64,000 nt of DNA. Source: Gnetum montanum. Its lineage: Eukaryota > Streptophyta > Gnetopsida > Gnetales > Gnetaceae. Location of the stretch: assembly GCA_015680685.1 (NCBI GenBank), contig MNCI01016010.1:89526-153525 (forward strand), read 5' to 3'. The notes below the pieces were generated by a model that worked only from the letters and a program-made list of their open reading frames with translations, had not been told where the DNA came from and searched no databases. Every line of letters begins with the position of its first letter. Within the stretch, counting starts at the first letter, position 1. The position numbers and the translations under genes were made by a program. Shown piece after piece: positions 32,460 to 43,543 of this stretch.

Positions 32460-35347
32460 ATGTCTATGATCTAGTTGTTTATCACCCTTCTCTTCTTCCA
32501 TTCATCCTAGGAGACGAATCTCTTGGGGAGGAATGATTTTTGGTTGAGGGTTGCATTTTCTTGGGTTAGGAGAAGATGGTTGCGTTTGCATAGCTTTGTC
32601 TTCCTTAGAGGGTGGGGCCAACGATGCCAAGGTGAGGGGCATGGGCTTGGGAAACCCTAGCGTAATTTGGTCCTTGGCTGTATTAGCTATCATATGTCTT
32701 TCTCCTTTCCTGTTAGGTTGTGATTGAGGCATTGACTTAGAGATTCGTCCCTGTGTAGCAGGAGCAACTAACGGCTTTGGCACCTTGATGAAAAAGGGTG
32801 CCCTAGGCGTGGGTGCGGGCTAGGCTGCAGCTTTACTGATAGTGGGCTGTGGGACGAAGGTAGGATACGGGACTCGAAGAACGAAGGGTTGTTGATGAGC
32901 TGCGCCCATCGATGTTGATGAGCCGTGCTCATCGATGTCGATGGGCTTATCGTCTGAGATAGGCGAGGAGGTACACATAGCACAAATGGTTGTTTTGGCT
33001 GTGCCTAGCTATCGCCTTCTGTACCTACTACATTGATAGTGTACCCTACATTATTTGTGTTTAATGGGTCTTGGTACACATGCATGGATTGATTTTCTAG
33101 ACGGACTGGACTACTGCTATCTAAGATCAGTTTACCTTGATCTATCATGTGTTTAATATCATCTTTCAACACCCAACAGTAATCCGTGTGATGACCACAC
33201 AGCTGGTGATAGTCACAGAAATGGTCCAGCCTAAAGTTTTTTGGAATTGGCGGTTCGTTTGGCAAGGCCAAGGAGGGATTCTTAAGTAGCTCACAATGCC
33301 TTCTGTGGCGATTCATACCTTCCTCTGACACCTTCTTATGTTGAATATGGCCAGTTCCTAGTAATTTTTTCAAAAGTTCTGAAGGTTTTACAGGTAGAGT
33401 CGTATATTTTGAGTGGTCTTTACGCTCAAAATTAGGCTTTGGCTGTGGAAATGCCTCAGGGACGGGTGGAGTTTCTTGATCGATGCTATTTAAGCTAGTT
33501 GTGGGCTCAGCAGATGCCACAGATAATTTCTTATTGGTATTTTTCTTCTTGGCCCCTTCGGCCATAGCTGCTACTGTTGTTGTTGTAGGTTTGTCCTTAT
33601 CTTTGCTCTTGTTGTGGGCATTTTTATAGACCACATATGTTGGGTCTTTGCTAACCTCTGCTGCATCTTGAATGCCCTTAGTTTGAGCAAAGGCTTGGCT
33701 GAGAAGTGAGTAGCGAGGTAATACAGTTTGGACTTAATAAAGTCATTGACTACCCCCTTGAAGATCGCTAACAGATAAGCCTCCGCAATGGTTCACAAAT
33801 TTTGTTCAAGGTGGTGCTCCACCGTTGTATAAACTTTTGGACTGGCTCGAGCGGATCTTGCTTGACTTCCATGAGTTGATCCAGCATGACTTTTGGTTTC
33901 AGGTTTTATTTGAAAAAAGTCGCAAACTAAGTTAACAGGTCTTCCAAGGTTGAGATGGAAGAGCATGGGAGTGCGTGATACCAGTCTAAAGCTTTACTCA
34001 TTAGGGACATAGTAAAGACATAGATGATGGTATGTGGCCATTGTTGCAATAACAACGGCTTTGACCTGAAGGTGACTAGATGGGCGTTGGGATCGCCTTC
34101 CCTATTGTATTTTGTAAAATGGGGGAGTGGCATCGCAGGAGGCAATGACAAAACAGGCATTGCTGGGCTAATAGGATCGTCATGGTAAAAATCCATGACT
34201 TGTATTGTGTTAGAACCGGTAGCCTTGAGGCATTTAACTTCCTCAATAAGGGTTTGAATAAGCTGGAAGGCTTGGTCCAGACCTATAGACGAAGAGGTTG
34301 CTTGTGAAATTGTAGGATGAGCCATGCTGGGTGGTGGGATAGGGGCAGCAACTTGGCCTATGTGCGATGTTATCGGGACTGCTCCTGTAGGCATTGTCGC
34401 TTGTGACATCCACCACCCAGTAGGTGGTGCAGATGGGGCGACCATCGCCGACTGTGCCATGGGATACATTGTTTGCGTGGCTAGGGGCACAGACAATGAC
34501 CCTACAGTGGGGTTTAAGGTTTGCAGGACTTGGTGCTGATGATGAGTGAGATGGGACATTTGCGTAGGCTGTGCTACAAGGGATGATGTGTTTGGAGCCC
34601 ACCACGCTATAGTGGTAGGTCCGGTTGTGTGAGCTGGGATGAATGCAGGAACTACATGTAATTGCAAAATAGGCACTGTGTTCACATACGGTGACGTAGG
34701 CACAGGTATACGATGAGATGGATTGGCCAATTGTGATTGTGGAGGAATGATTTGTGAAGGGACACCACCCAGGAGGGTAGTCAGAGAGAAAAAATGCAGT
34801 TGGGGTGAGTGCAAGACACGGTTAGCATTAGATAATGTCAAGGGCGTGCTGACCATGAATAACGAATTTATGCGGGATGCTGTGGAGGGAGGAGCCATGA
34901 CAAAGCTAGTGTGAGTACCTCCCTCGGAGTGGGAGTCTAAATCCTCCTGCCTATCGTGGGATGCTCATCGCGAAACATCTTATCTCGTTGTTCCACTGAT
35001 GCCCTGGCCATTAACAGTTGGTCCAACATCCACTATTGTTGATCTGTCAAAGGTATGGAAGTGTTAGGCGAAGGAATGAATCCCTTCCTGTTACAGTAGA
35101 TGAACTCGTATTCGTGTTTTGCTTCGAGTTCCTATGGATACATGGGAAAATTTGCTGCAAGTCTAGCACAAAGGAAATTGTAATGTTCCCTACACTGAGC
35201 ATGTCCCTCAGGCTCTTTATTTTGAAGCTTGATGGATCGGTGTGGTCGCACATGACTGGTTGGCGGCTCGACCACAGGAGGTGTAACTTGCAGCGTCCAA
35301 GGGTTCTCAAGGTTAGCAATGTCAACAACGGTGGTTGATGCAGCCAT
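32460..35347 (-). pseudogene. gag: gag pseudogene of element G
   Basis: The likely start is the ATG at 35345-35347 (MAASTTVVDIANLENPW), about 215 nt after the PBS. A Pro/Thr-rich N-terminal half (34898-34243) precedes the capsid, with ALDWYHALPCSSISTLEDLL near 33935-33990 and, in shifted frame, KFIQRWSTTLNK near 33810. The Tat-type gag tail is clear: FRLDHFCDYHQLCGHHTDYC near 33180-33240, then KDDIKHMIDQGKLILDSSSP. A Pro/Gln-rich linker runs to the protease. Frameshifts near 33930, 33640 and 33000 break it. Confidence 0.85.
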
Positions 35348-35562
35348 TCTCTATGTAGCTCGAGAGTAATGACGACAAGGATAGAGATCGTAAGGGCAAA
35401 GGTAAGCTAAGGTAAAAATGGGCTTTCTACCCTGCAGGATTCCAGAGGAATCGTCGAAGTGAATGATCTGCACCACACAATCTCGTAAACAACCACTGAG
35501 GTATTATGTTTACATCGATTGAAAATGGGTAAGCTTATAGGAGTACCCGTGAAATGTGGATC

Positions 35563-35590
35563 GGAGGTTCAAGCCCTCCTTCTAGCGCCA
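35563..35590 (-). promoter_or_regulatory. Extended primer-binding site of element G
   Basis: The - strand reads TGGCGCTAGAAGGAGGG and continues. On the + strand this is a tRNA 3' end: T-arm GGAGG-TTCAAGC-CCTCC (35563-35579), acceptor strand TTCTAGC, discriminator G and CCA. So complementarity to the primer tRNA would cover 28 nt, acceptor plus T-arm. I cannot name the tRNA with confidence. Element F keeps the inner 17 nt at 62180-62196. Confidence 0.8.
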
Positions 35591-35596
35591 AAAAAC

Positions 35597-36812
35597 TATA
35601 ATGATGAAAAATGTTGGTCGTTGGAAATATCGAGCAAAGTTCCTTGTACATAGTTCCAACCCTGGATCCATGCGAGGGCCGTGCTAGAGAAAATGAATCC
35701 AAGGTGCCCTGAACGGTCTTGTCAATTAGACAGGAACTTACTTAGTTAGCAAATTTGATAATGATCGAATTACAAGATGACGATTTCGATGGGGAGATAT
35801 AATATCAGAGATCTCGAAGGCAATGAGGACAATGTAAACGATGCAAAATGATTGTAAAATCTATGAAAATAGGATGCAATAAATTGAATTTAGAGAATGT
35901 TCAATCCCAAGATCTGGGATTTAGCTTATAAGAAAATATGTTGAATACAATGATTGCAGGCAGACTTCGGTTTAGATGAAGCACATGCCAAGAATAAGAA
36001 AACTATTCAGAAATGAAACAAGCAAAGGCTGATCTACCTTGTTCTAGCCAATCTACGCACAAGGGAATCTCCTAACTTGAAGTTTCTGATCAAAAGCTCT
36101 TATCGGTCATCGACGATATTCTTTCGATTGCCGATTCTCTTTTGTTCTCTTGCCAATCTTTGCCAAAAATTGTCAAAAATTTCTAACAGCTACCACCCAA
36201 AAATTGTCAAACATTGCCAACCATTGCTAACCCTTGCCAACCCTTTGAGCATTTTCTGTTGGGGTATTTATAAGATTAGGGTCAGGAGAAAAATGCTGTT
36301 TAGATGACACGTGTCCTAGGCCCATAGAATACTTTTGGCTTGATGTGCCATAGCTAAAGCTTGTAGTGTTATGCTGCGCTACGCTCTGAAGCTTAGTATA
36401 GTGTAACCTACCCTTGCTGGAGCTTTAGTAACAAACTACCCTGTGGTTACGCTAAAATACGCTAGAGAGCGTATCATGGCATAAAAAACAAAAAATGCTT
36501 GAATTTTGCTATCTCCGTTGTTGTGATTAAATCAATTGTCTGCTTGCATCATGTTGCATTATGCTACATTACGTTGCATAGTGTAACACGATGTAACATA
36601 GGTAACTCGCAAATTGAAGTGTTGTTGCTACGCATCCCTCGTTTTTGTTAAGTCCTTATAGAGTCTATTACGTTGCGCAACGTAGCGTAGTGTAACAAGC
36701 CCTAAGCTGAAAGAGAGAGAACTTGTTGAGATGTACCACTTGTTGCAAAACCTTTACATAAACTTCAAGACTTTGCTGAATCATCGAGGTCTCGAAATTT
36801 CATGGTGTTTTA
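35597..36812 (-). repeat. 5' LTR of element G
   Basis: This 1216-bp partner of 19699-20903 starts TATAATGATGA and ends GGTGTTTTA (+ strand); the canonical TG and CA ends are each one transition away. The TATA box is at 36265-36274. Differences from the 3' copy are dominated by C/T and G/A changes. Confidence 0.92.
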
Positions 36813-36817
36813 GGGAT
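36813..36817. repeat. Target-site duplication of element G, right copy (GGGAT)
   Basis: GGGAT matches 19694-19698 and restores the C gag frame (DHGD, then KGRK). Confidence 0.85.
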
Positions 36818-38141
36818 AAAGGTAGGAAAAGTGAAAGTCATAGACGAAACAACCAGGAAAGGGGACGAGAACACTCTAGAGAGTCACGACATAGAAGAAG
36901 GGAGAGTAGGAAACAATGTAAGCATTATAGACGCCATGGATGAGATGATCACGATGAACCCATACTTGCTACTTGATGTATGTTAGACATAACTAAGGCT
37001 ATTAGAATTCCAACAAGGCACTAGAAAGATAGTAGGATCAAGAGAGTAGATATGAATAATATCCCACGATTTGAAGGGGGATATAACGCTGATCCTCAGA
37101 ATCATTTACAAGCATTCCATGATGTGTGTGCCTTACAAAACATAGAGAATGAATGAAAAAAACTTAAGTTGTTCCTATGGACACTAGTTAAAGAAGAAGA
37201 AAGCTGGCACTAGTCCTTATAACTGAAATCTATTCGTAGATGGAGTACTATGTTAGAATTATTCAATGATAAGTACCAAACATACTCCTGAGTGTCCAAC
37301 CTGCAAAAGAAAATCCAAGGTTGGAAACAAGGGGGACATGAACCCTTGGATGCTACCATGGAATGATACTATGCACTGTTAGATCGTTGTCGTGGCCATG
37401 GTTATTCACAAAGGGATCAGCTGCGCTATCTCATGGATGGGCTTAGGCATGAAATGAGAAGAACCATTGGGACTTATGTCCAAGGGAGACTATCCGAGCT
37501 TAGGTCCCATCAAATCCAAAGACTGTTAGAGCAAGTTACTAAGGAAGAAGGTGAGCTACAGAAGAGAGAAAGTGTGGAAGAGTATAACTGAGATCCTTCC
37601 CTTTGGAGGAGGGGAGTAAGATTTTGTGAGGATGAAGAAGAGTCACCACTCGAAGAGATGGTGAATAGGAAAAATTTTCCTATCCAAAAGATGACATCAG
37701 AAGTTTCGAAAAAGGTAGATCAAATGTGGAATTCCCTAGACCATAGATTTCAAACTATTCTTAAAATAGTAGAGGAGTCTAGAGAGCAAGGTAGTAATTG
37801 CAAAAAAAGAAAAAAGATAGAAGCTAAACATGCACATAGCAAGGGTAAGGGCAAAGTTACCATTATTGAATAGGTTGTGGAGTCAGAAATAGACAATGAT
37901 AGTGTATGAGAGATGTGTCAATATGACCATCCTAAGGGATGTTGCCCTATAATCTCACATCTGTAGGAGTCTGTCGTGTATGCACTCAACCCACGATTGA
38001 ATAAACAGCAAGCACCCCGAAGGTTACCTTATCCTCAAGGTAACCCAAGACAGTTCCACGAACCCTTAACGTATTATCCCAATGGAACTCCATCACAACC
38101 GATTGAGAAATATCAACAGTGGCAATACCCACAATCATGGG
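36818..38141 (+). pseudogene. gag: gag of element C, continued
   Basis: This continues the frame from 19698. It has an Arg/Glu/His-rich stretch (36818-36945), a capsid with NNIPRFEGGYNADPQNHLQA near 37050-37110, ELFNDKYQTYS near 37255-37290, HEPLDATMEWYYALLDRCRG near 37335-37395 and LRHEMRRTIGTYVQGRLSEL near 37440-37505. Next come KKVDQMWNSLDHRFQTILKI and a knuckle-like CQYDHPKGCC near 37915-37945. The tail (VYALNPRLNKQQAPRRLPYP) ends at 38141, where element D begins. A few stops are spread over an otherwise readable frame, so it is less decayed than A. Confidence 0.88.
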
Positions 38142-38389
38142 TGATGAGTGGTGAGGTACCCCTACAGTCAACCATACAAATATGAGCGTTTCACGCATGA
38201 TCTGGTCGAACTCCGCAGACATACTAGTTGTCGTATCTAGATAGTTACTTGTAGATCGGAGTTCGCTATCTTCCCACGTAGACTAGTATTAGCTTTGTCA
38301 CGTATGGTTTAGTCCAGAGTGATGTGTATGATGTGTTCCTATACTAATGCTACTCCTGGGCATGATGGGAAATAATATCAACTAAGTTA

Positions 38390-38420
<31 letters not shown>

Positions 38421-38880
38421 AAGAAGTCTGTTGCTACCAATGCCAAGATTGCACCTTTCATTGTCCATCCATAAGCATGCCATCAATCTTGTTCCTTGNA
38501 TAATTAAGCTAAGTGAACACTACAATGATGAACTAATCTTGATCTTTATTTCCGGTCATGTGCATGTCCAAGTATGTCACACTCGAATAAGGATGCCGTA
38601 CAATTACAATCATCACACTGTAGGCATGCACTGGGAGAAAGGATTGAGAGGAAGAAACTAACAAAAATTCCCTACCTTAATACTAAAAGACTACTAAAAA
38701 ACTTAAAACTTCAAAGGAAACTCCCTTCCAAATCTGCCTGCCTCTTATTTATAGATGAGGAAATAGGCTGCGATATCGCATATGTGATATCGCGTCTAGG
38801 CTGTGATATCGCATACGTGATATCACATCAGCTTTGATATCACGCATGTGATATCACTACCAAAAATTGATGACTCATCA
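38142..38880 (-). repeat. 3' LTR of element D
   Basis: This 739-bp LTR starts TGATGAGTGGTGAGGTACCC like B and ends TGACTCATCA. The TATA box (CTATAAATA on the - strand) is at 38746-38754. U3 (38769-38880) holds six GATATC palindromes, for example GTGATATCGCG and GTGATATCAC. A GA microsatellite lies at 38391-38416. The 5' copy is outside the window. Confidence 0.87.
38391..38416. repeat. GA dinucleotide microsatellite
   Basis: Thirteen GA units lie within the R/U5 part of the D LTR; B lacks this run. Confidence 0.95.
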
Positions 38881-38890
38881 TACCCCCACA
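38881..38890 (-). promoter_or_regulatory. Polypurine tract of element D
   Basis: The - strand reads TTGTGGGGGTA immediately before the LTR start TGATGAGTCATC. Confidence 0.8.
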
Positions 38891-39067
38891 ATTGAATGAA
38901 AACTCATCCTCGAGTTCAAGTGAGAACAAGCTCCATTAAGTACACAGTGGATAGGTATGGGATTATTGATGGACTAGAATGGATTCATGCTGCAGTGTGG
39001 AATTAGAACAAAATTAAGACACAACACAAATAACACAAAAGAAAGACCTACAACTAAAAAATTGGGT

Positions 39068-39840
39068 GAAACTCATGTAGTTCCTAGTGGCGGTGTCTCC
39101 TCCATGGGTGCCTTTCCCTTGTCTTGTGCTCCAGGTCTTAGGATTTGATGGCGTTGAAGTATGGCATGGAGTTTCTCCTCTTTTAAGGCCTTGAGTGCCT
39201 TGGCGTGCATGTAAGTTTGCGCTTATGCCATAGAGGAATCCCAGTCAGCCTTCACTTTTTCTTCCGCCACCCTTTTATTCTCTGTCAATAGTTTATTAAG
39301 TTGCTTAGTTCTGAAAGCATCTAGCTGGTTCTGAGCAACCTTTGGCCCTGTATTTGGAAGGTTTAATACTTCCAAAATGGCTTGAATAGAAAAATCAACA
39401 GTCACACCACAAATGTTAACCTTGGTGCCTTCTTCTTTATTGTTCCAAAATTGATACGTTTCTCCTAAGTACCAAGCACCACTTTTAGAGAGGGTAGGCC
39501 ACAATGGGGACCCTTTGAGGTGATCCCTAATGGCCTCCGGAGAAAATTCTGCGAAAGGTCCAAATTTTAATTCCACGATCGTTGTAGTAAACATGGACCT
39601 TTCATGGATGGTTTGAACACAATCTTTGGGCAACGTGAGATGTTATCCCTGTTTAGACACTGCAGCAGCTCCTCCTTCTACCTGCCTTGATTGTATAGTG
39701 GCAAGGTCTTCTTGATGGATACTAAATGATTATTATTCATTCTCTACATGTTGTTTGGTAGGAACTTGTCCTTCACCTCTCCTAGGTCGCTTGATCCCAC
39801 CTTGAGTAGGACCTTCCTGTTGTCTGTGTTTTGAGGCCAT
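39068..39840 (-). pseudogene. Accessory ORF of element D, plant transposon-protein-like
   Basis: The ATG at 39838-39840 opens MASKHRQQEGPTQGGIKRPR, a basic, NLS-like N-terminus. After two or three stops a 136-codon open stretch (39633-39223) reads MPKDCVQTIHERSMF, then FAEFSPEAIRDHLKGSPLWP, VNICGVTVDFSIQAILEVLN and a Lys/Glu-rich helical tail. The pattern of a G-V-x-V-D-F-S/T-x-x-A-I-x-x-x-L-x-L-P core recalls the plant transposon/Athila ORF domain found in Athila-type proteins. This is a family resemblance from memory, not a search. It lies between gag and the 3' LTR, where Athila elements keep an env-like ORF. Element B has no counterpart. Confidence 0.55.
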
Positions 39841-41830
39841 CTGCAATCACACGGGGCCAATCGTTAGTAAGGTTGTTACCAAAGTTAGGTTATACCTTAC
39901 TGCTTGCCTTAATGAATTTTCTTTATCTCTATGTGACATTACTTATTAGGAGAAACTGTCCTTGAAAGATTATAATATTAAATCCTCTTTGCTTAGGTGG
40001 TTTCCATTCTAGTTTCCCGATATAACTAAGGAGATGAAATTGTTTTTGATGCATTTATCCTTAACTTTATAATTAATTACCCTTAATAATTTCCTTCGAG
40101 TGATGACAAATTTCAAAAATTTTATGCACTATTCACCATGTGCCCCTCCCCCACGACTAAGCTGAACACTCCGGGTTCAAGTAGGTTCAAATGGAATGAA
40201 AATTAGAGTACCAGCGAGCAAGTTATGGATATGAAAGCAAAGGGCATGCAATCGCAAGTTGTAGAGAGAAATTGGAAAAAACTTCCCCCACGTGAACAAT
40301 CGCAAATGATGTTAAGTAGCATAGGGGGTCATGTATATATATATATATTTGGAACACGATATCGCGTTGGTTGTGATATCACATACACAATATCGTGGCC
40401 TATCGATGTTAGGGCACTTATAGAATATACCAAAATTTTAATATTTTTCTAAATTAAACGATGTAAACTAAGGACATCTGGACAAGTGTTAAAGGGTTCC
40501 AGGGTAATTCAACTAGTTTCGAAGGCACAAAAATTATGATGGTGTGGAATTTATCAATGAAGACCTCGGATGGTAAGAGGGAGAAAAAGGCTATGTGATT
40601 GTTCATAGGAACGTTTGAATCAGAGGAATAGTAATAAGAAAAAGAATATCATTGACAATACGCTGAGGGTAATAGATGGTGTGTGGAAGATTTGTTATGA
40701 GTGCAAATTACAAAAATTATGCAAGTGGATCCTCCCCAAATCAAATTCCAACTTATAATGCCCTTGCGTAAACACAACTTAAAATGTCCATAGGTATTAG
40801 AAGGGTTAAATGTAATCCACACTAGTTCCACAAAACACACACATGTAAGTATCACCAGAATGAAGTAAGAATTCTATGCTACACAAGACATGAGCTACAA
40901 TTACATGAACATCAAGATGAGACGGACTATAGAAGGGATTGTAGAGATTGGGACATGAGGTAACTGACCCAGGGCACAATGAATCCTACATGTAAGGCAT
41001 GATTAAGGTGTCATTAATCCATTGTTTCAAGATCAGGACCAAGTCCATTCCTCAGATTAGTGACATCACATTGTTTCATCCCATGATGAGTGACTATGAG
41101 AGTATCATAACAACAAGGCATATGATCACTTGACATTTTGTTCAAGGGAGGAGTGATTTTTGCTTTATGGCACTTTCTTTGTTTTTGTTGTTTGTTTTTT
41201 TTTGAATGCTGAATCCAGAGAAGCTGCCAACCCTCAAGCATGGATGCATGTCTTTCCAGTGGGATCCCCTAGAATAGCATTGGATTTTTGAGTGCCTTTT
41301 GATTGCTCTTACTCCCATTTTGCGTTAGATCTACAAGGATTTTAGTACAACCACGTTGCGTGATAACTCTCACAGACATCACCAAAGAGAATTTGCAAGT
41401 CCCCTTGATGTCACATCCCAATCATTTCCTCTTGGTCCATCCTTCTTCATTCTAGGTACAATGGACACAAAATTAATTTTAAGTTTTAAGAATGTCAAGA
41501 ATATCACTGTACCCTCGAACAGAACCTCTTATTTGAAGAATGGATGAGTGGGTGTAATGGGCTCACTATCCAAATAATTGATCACTCAAGACTCGATAAC
41601 ATAGAACACACCTCAACCAATGAGTCACATGAGTGTTTTATTCATAGATGAGATTACTTATAAAAAGATAAAAAAGTAACAAAAAAGAGATTGAAAAACT
41701 GGAAAACAAAAAGTTGTAAAATTAAATAAAATAAAAAAATATTTATTTATCCTGCTTGTTATTAAGATGGAGGATATCCCTTATAACTAAACAGTTGAGC
41801 AATGCAAGGATTAATAAATGAAAGATGAGG
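39841..41830 (-). other. Noncoding region of element D with GATATC cluster
   Basis: I find no protein. At 40335-40352 a TA run (TATATATATATATATTT) is followed by GATATCGCG, GTGATATCAC and AATATCG words (40356-40400). This copies the TATA-plus-GATATC layout of the D and B LTRs and may be an LTR relic. About 40710-41740 resembles 5080-6340 of B (ATGCAAGTGG-TCCTTCCCCAAA-like start; AAAACAAAAAGTTGTAAAAT near the end). The junction with gag near 41740-41840 marks the pol deletion. Confidence 0.55.
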
Positions 41831-41839
41831 ATCCTTTCA

Positions 41840-43500
41840 TTTTGGAAATATCAAAACTTGGTGATACTTACCCCATCGGGGTTCACACACCTGATTATAG
41901 TAAGCATAGTGGAGAAATTTATAAGATGTGGTTCCTGGGTAAGGAGTTGATCCACCATGATACTTGAGATCGTAAGATGGCATGCAAGGGTTGGGATGTC
42001 ATCCTCCATGGCTATATTCATTGGGCTGTATGGTTTTTGGAGTGTTAATTGGTGGCCTTGATGAAGTGACATGAGGCATTGGGCTTGAGGAGAAGGATGC
42101 ACCACAGTGTTGGACTTGTGTTGAGTTGGAGAATGCAGTGGCCTTGGAACTGTGTTGCCCCTTCCTATGATCATGTCTAAAGAAGGGACGCCTCCGACGT
42201 TGAGGAGGTCTCTCACTGCTATTGGCAATAGTAGCACAAGTAACGTTCATGGGTTGTTGTTGTGGTGCAGATGCTTTAGGAATAGTTGGTAGTGAGGTAG
42301 AAGGAGGGAAAGGATGAGAATGTTGAAATTTAGAAGAAGTTTAAGGTACACAAGGTGAAGGTTGTGTTGAGGACATGGGCTGATAGTACTGAGGAGAATA
42401 ATAATACGACGAGATAGAGTATGTTGACTCAGTTGGGGAAATAAGATGTTGGACTGGATAAGCATTTGAATTTGGATGATACGAAGGGTGTCTCCAGTTT
42501 AGGGATGGTTCCCCCCACGACTGGGATTGTTGCCACTGTGATCAAACATAGTATCTATGTATGAACTTTGGGTGTAACGTGCTTCCCTAATGCTCATATA
42601 AATGTAACAAGATTTGGAATTGGCCCTTGGGGTGATCATACATGAAAATGTTGCACTCATACGTATGATTGGCTATTGAGCTCTTATTTTCTTCATCCCT
42701 TCTTTCCTATTGTCTAATGATATTTTGTCTTGCTTCTCGGGTTGTCAAAACTCTATGTCCAATAATATTGATATATTCTCCACACTTTTTATGCATCCAT
42801 TCCAGCATCTTATTAATCTTTGCCTCAATTTCCTCTAATGATTGTTGTACTGGAAAAGATGGTTCTTCCTCCTTGAGATAGGTTGATTTCTCCTTTTTAT
42901 GATTATGGACCTCTGTTACGTTGAGATTTTGGTCCCGTTGATGTTTTTCAACACTCTCCCATCTAGCCATTTCTCCTTCTTCTTTTGCTACTGCTTAATA
43001 AGCTCTTGGAATCGATGGGTTCATAGTTTGTATAGTTGACCTTGGGCATACATCCCTAGGGTCTCTCTTGTTTCATCATGCAGCCCATCAATGATATGGT
43101 ACATTAGCCTTTCCTCAGAGAGTTCATGGCCTAGATAGTTGTTTAATAGTGCATAATATCTTTCTAAGGCCATGTCCAATGGTTCATGTTGTGCTTGTTT
43201 CCACTCTTGGATTTGTCTCCTCAAGGCCAACACTCTTGCGTAGGTTTGATATCTTTCGTTAAAGAGTTCTACCATTGTTGGCCAACATCATATTGAATTT
43301 GGTTTTAATGATCTATACCATACTTTTGCTTGGCCAATGAGTGTCATAGGAAAGAGCTTGAGTTTTTGCCAACCATTATCAATGTTGTTCCATGCATAGG
43401 CATTGTAGAAGGCTTGTAAATATTGTTGCTAATCTAAGTCATAGCCTCCTGAGAAATTGGGGAAGTTATTTAAATCGAACTTGGGTAGGTGGCTCTCTTT
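41840..43500 (-). pseudogene. gag: gag of element D (interrupted by F)
   Basis: The capsid section reads SHLPKFDLNNFPNFSGGYDL near 43440-43490, MVELFNERYQTYARVLALRR near 43215-43275, HEPLDMALERYYALLNNY and GLHDETRETLGMYAQGQLYK near 43025-43085. The next section (42970-42707) has EEIEAKINKMLEWMHKKCGE, then a degenerate knuckle (YDHPKGQF near 42625). A Pro/Gln/Ser-rich tail extends to about 41840. Several stops occur but the capsid frame is nearly open. Its N-terminal part lies beyond F, outside the window. Confidence 0.83.
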
Positions 43501-43543
43501 ACGATGCCTATGGGAGATTCAAACAACCTCTTGTATTTGTGTT

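Larger units (their letters stand above)
19699..36812 (-). mobile_element. Element G: 17.1-kb Tat/Ogre-like retrotransposon nested in C
   Basis: On the - strand: 5' LTR (35597-36812), PBS (35563-35590), gag (35347-32460), PR (32403-31628), a long spacer holding an opposite-strand multi-exon gene (26512-30987), RT and RNase H (25958-24500), an extra archaeal-type RNase H (24354-23800), INT (23793-22580), 3' noncoding region, polypurine tract (20904-20920) and 3' LTR (19699-20903). The gag type, second RNase H and PR-RT spacer fit the Tat/Ogre lineage. GGGAT flanks both ends. The coding regions are broken. Confidence 0.92.
38142..43543 (-). mobile_element. Element D: gag-only Athila-related element (3' part), nested in C
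   Basis: On the - strand, gag (about 43500-41840) is followed directly by a noncoding region, an accessory ORF (39840-39068), a polypurine tract (38881-38890) and the 3' LTR (38142-38880). No PR, RT or INT sequence lies between gag and the 3' region, although related element B carries about 4 kb of pol there. D is therefore a non-autonomous derivative. Its 5' part continues beyond the window because element F is inserted in its gag. Confidence 0.82.

Noticed and set aside
34243-34605. 120-codon - ORF overlapping gag of G in another frame
   Set aside because: The 323-codon frame at 33927-34898 continues into recognisable capsid; this one has no match to the F gag.
35563-35590. Possible tRNA gene (T-arm and acceptor end with CCA)
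   Set aside because: Only the 3' part of a tRNA is present; no D-arm or anticodon arm upstream fits, CCA is encoded, and it lies exactly at the PBS position of element G.
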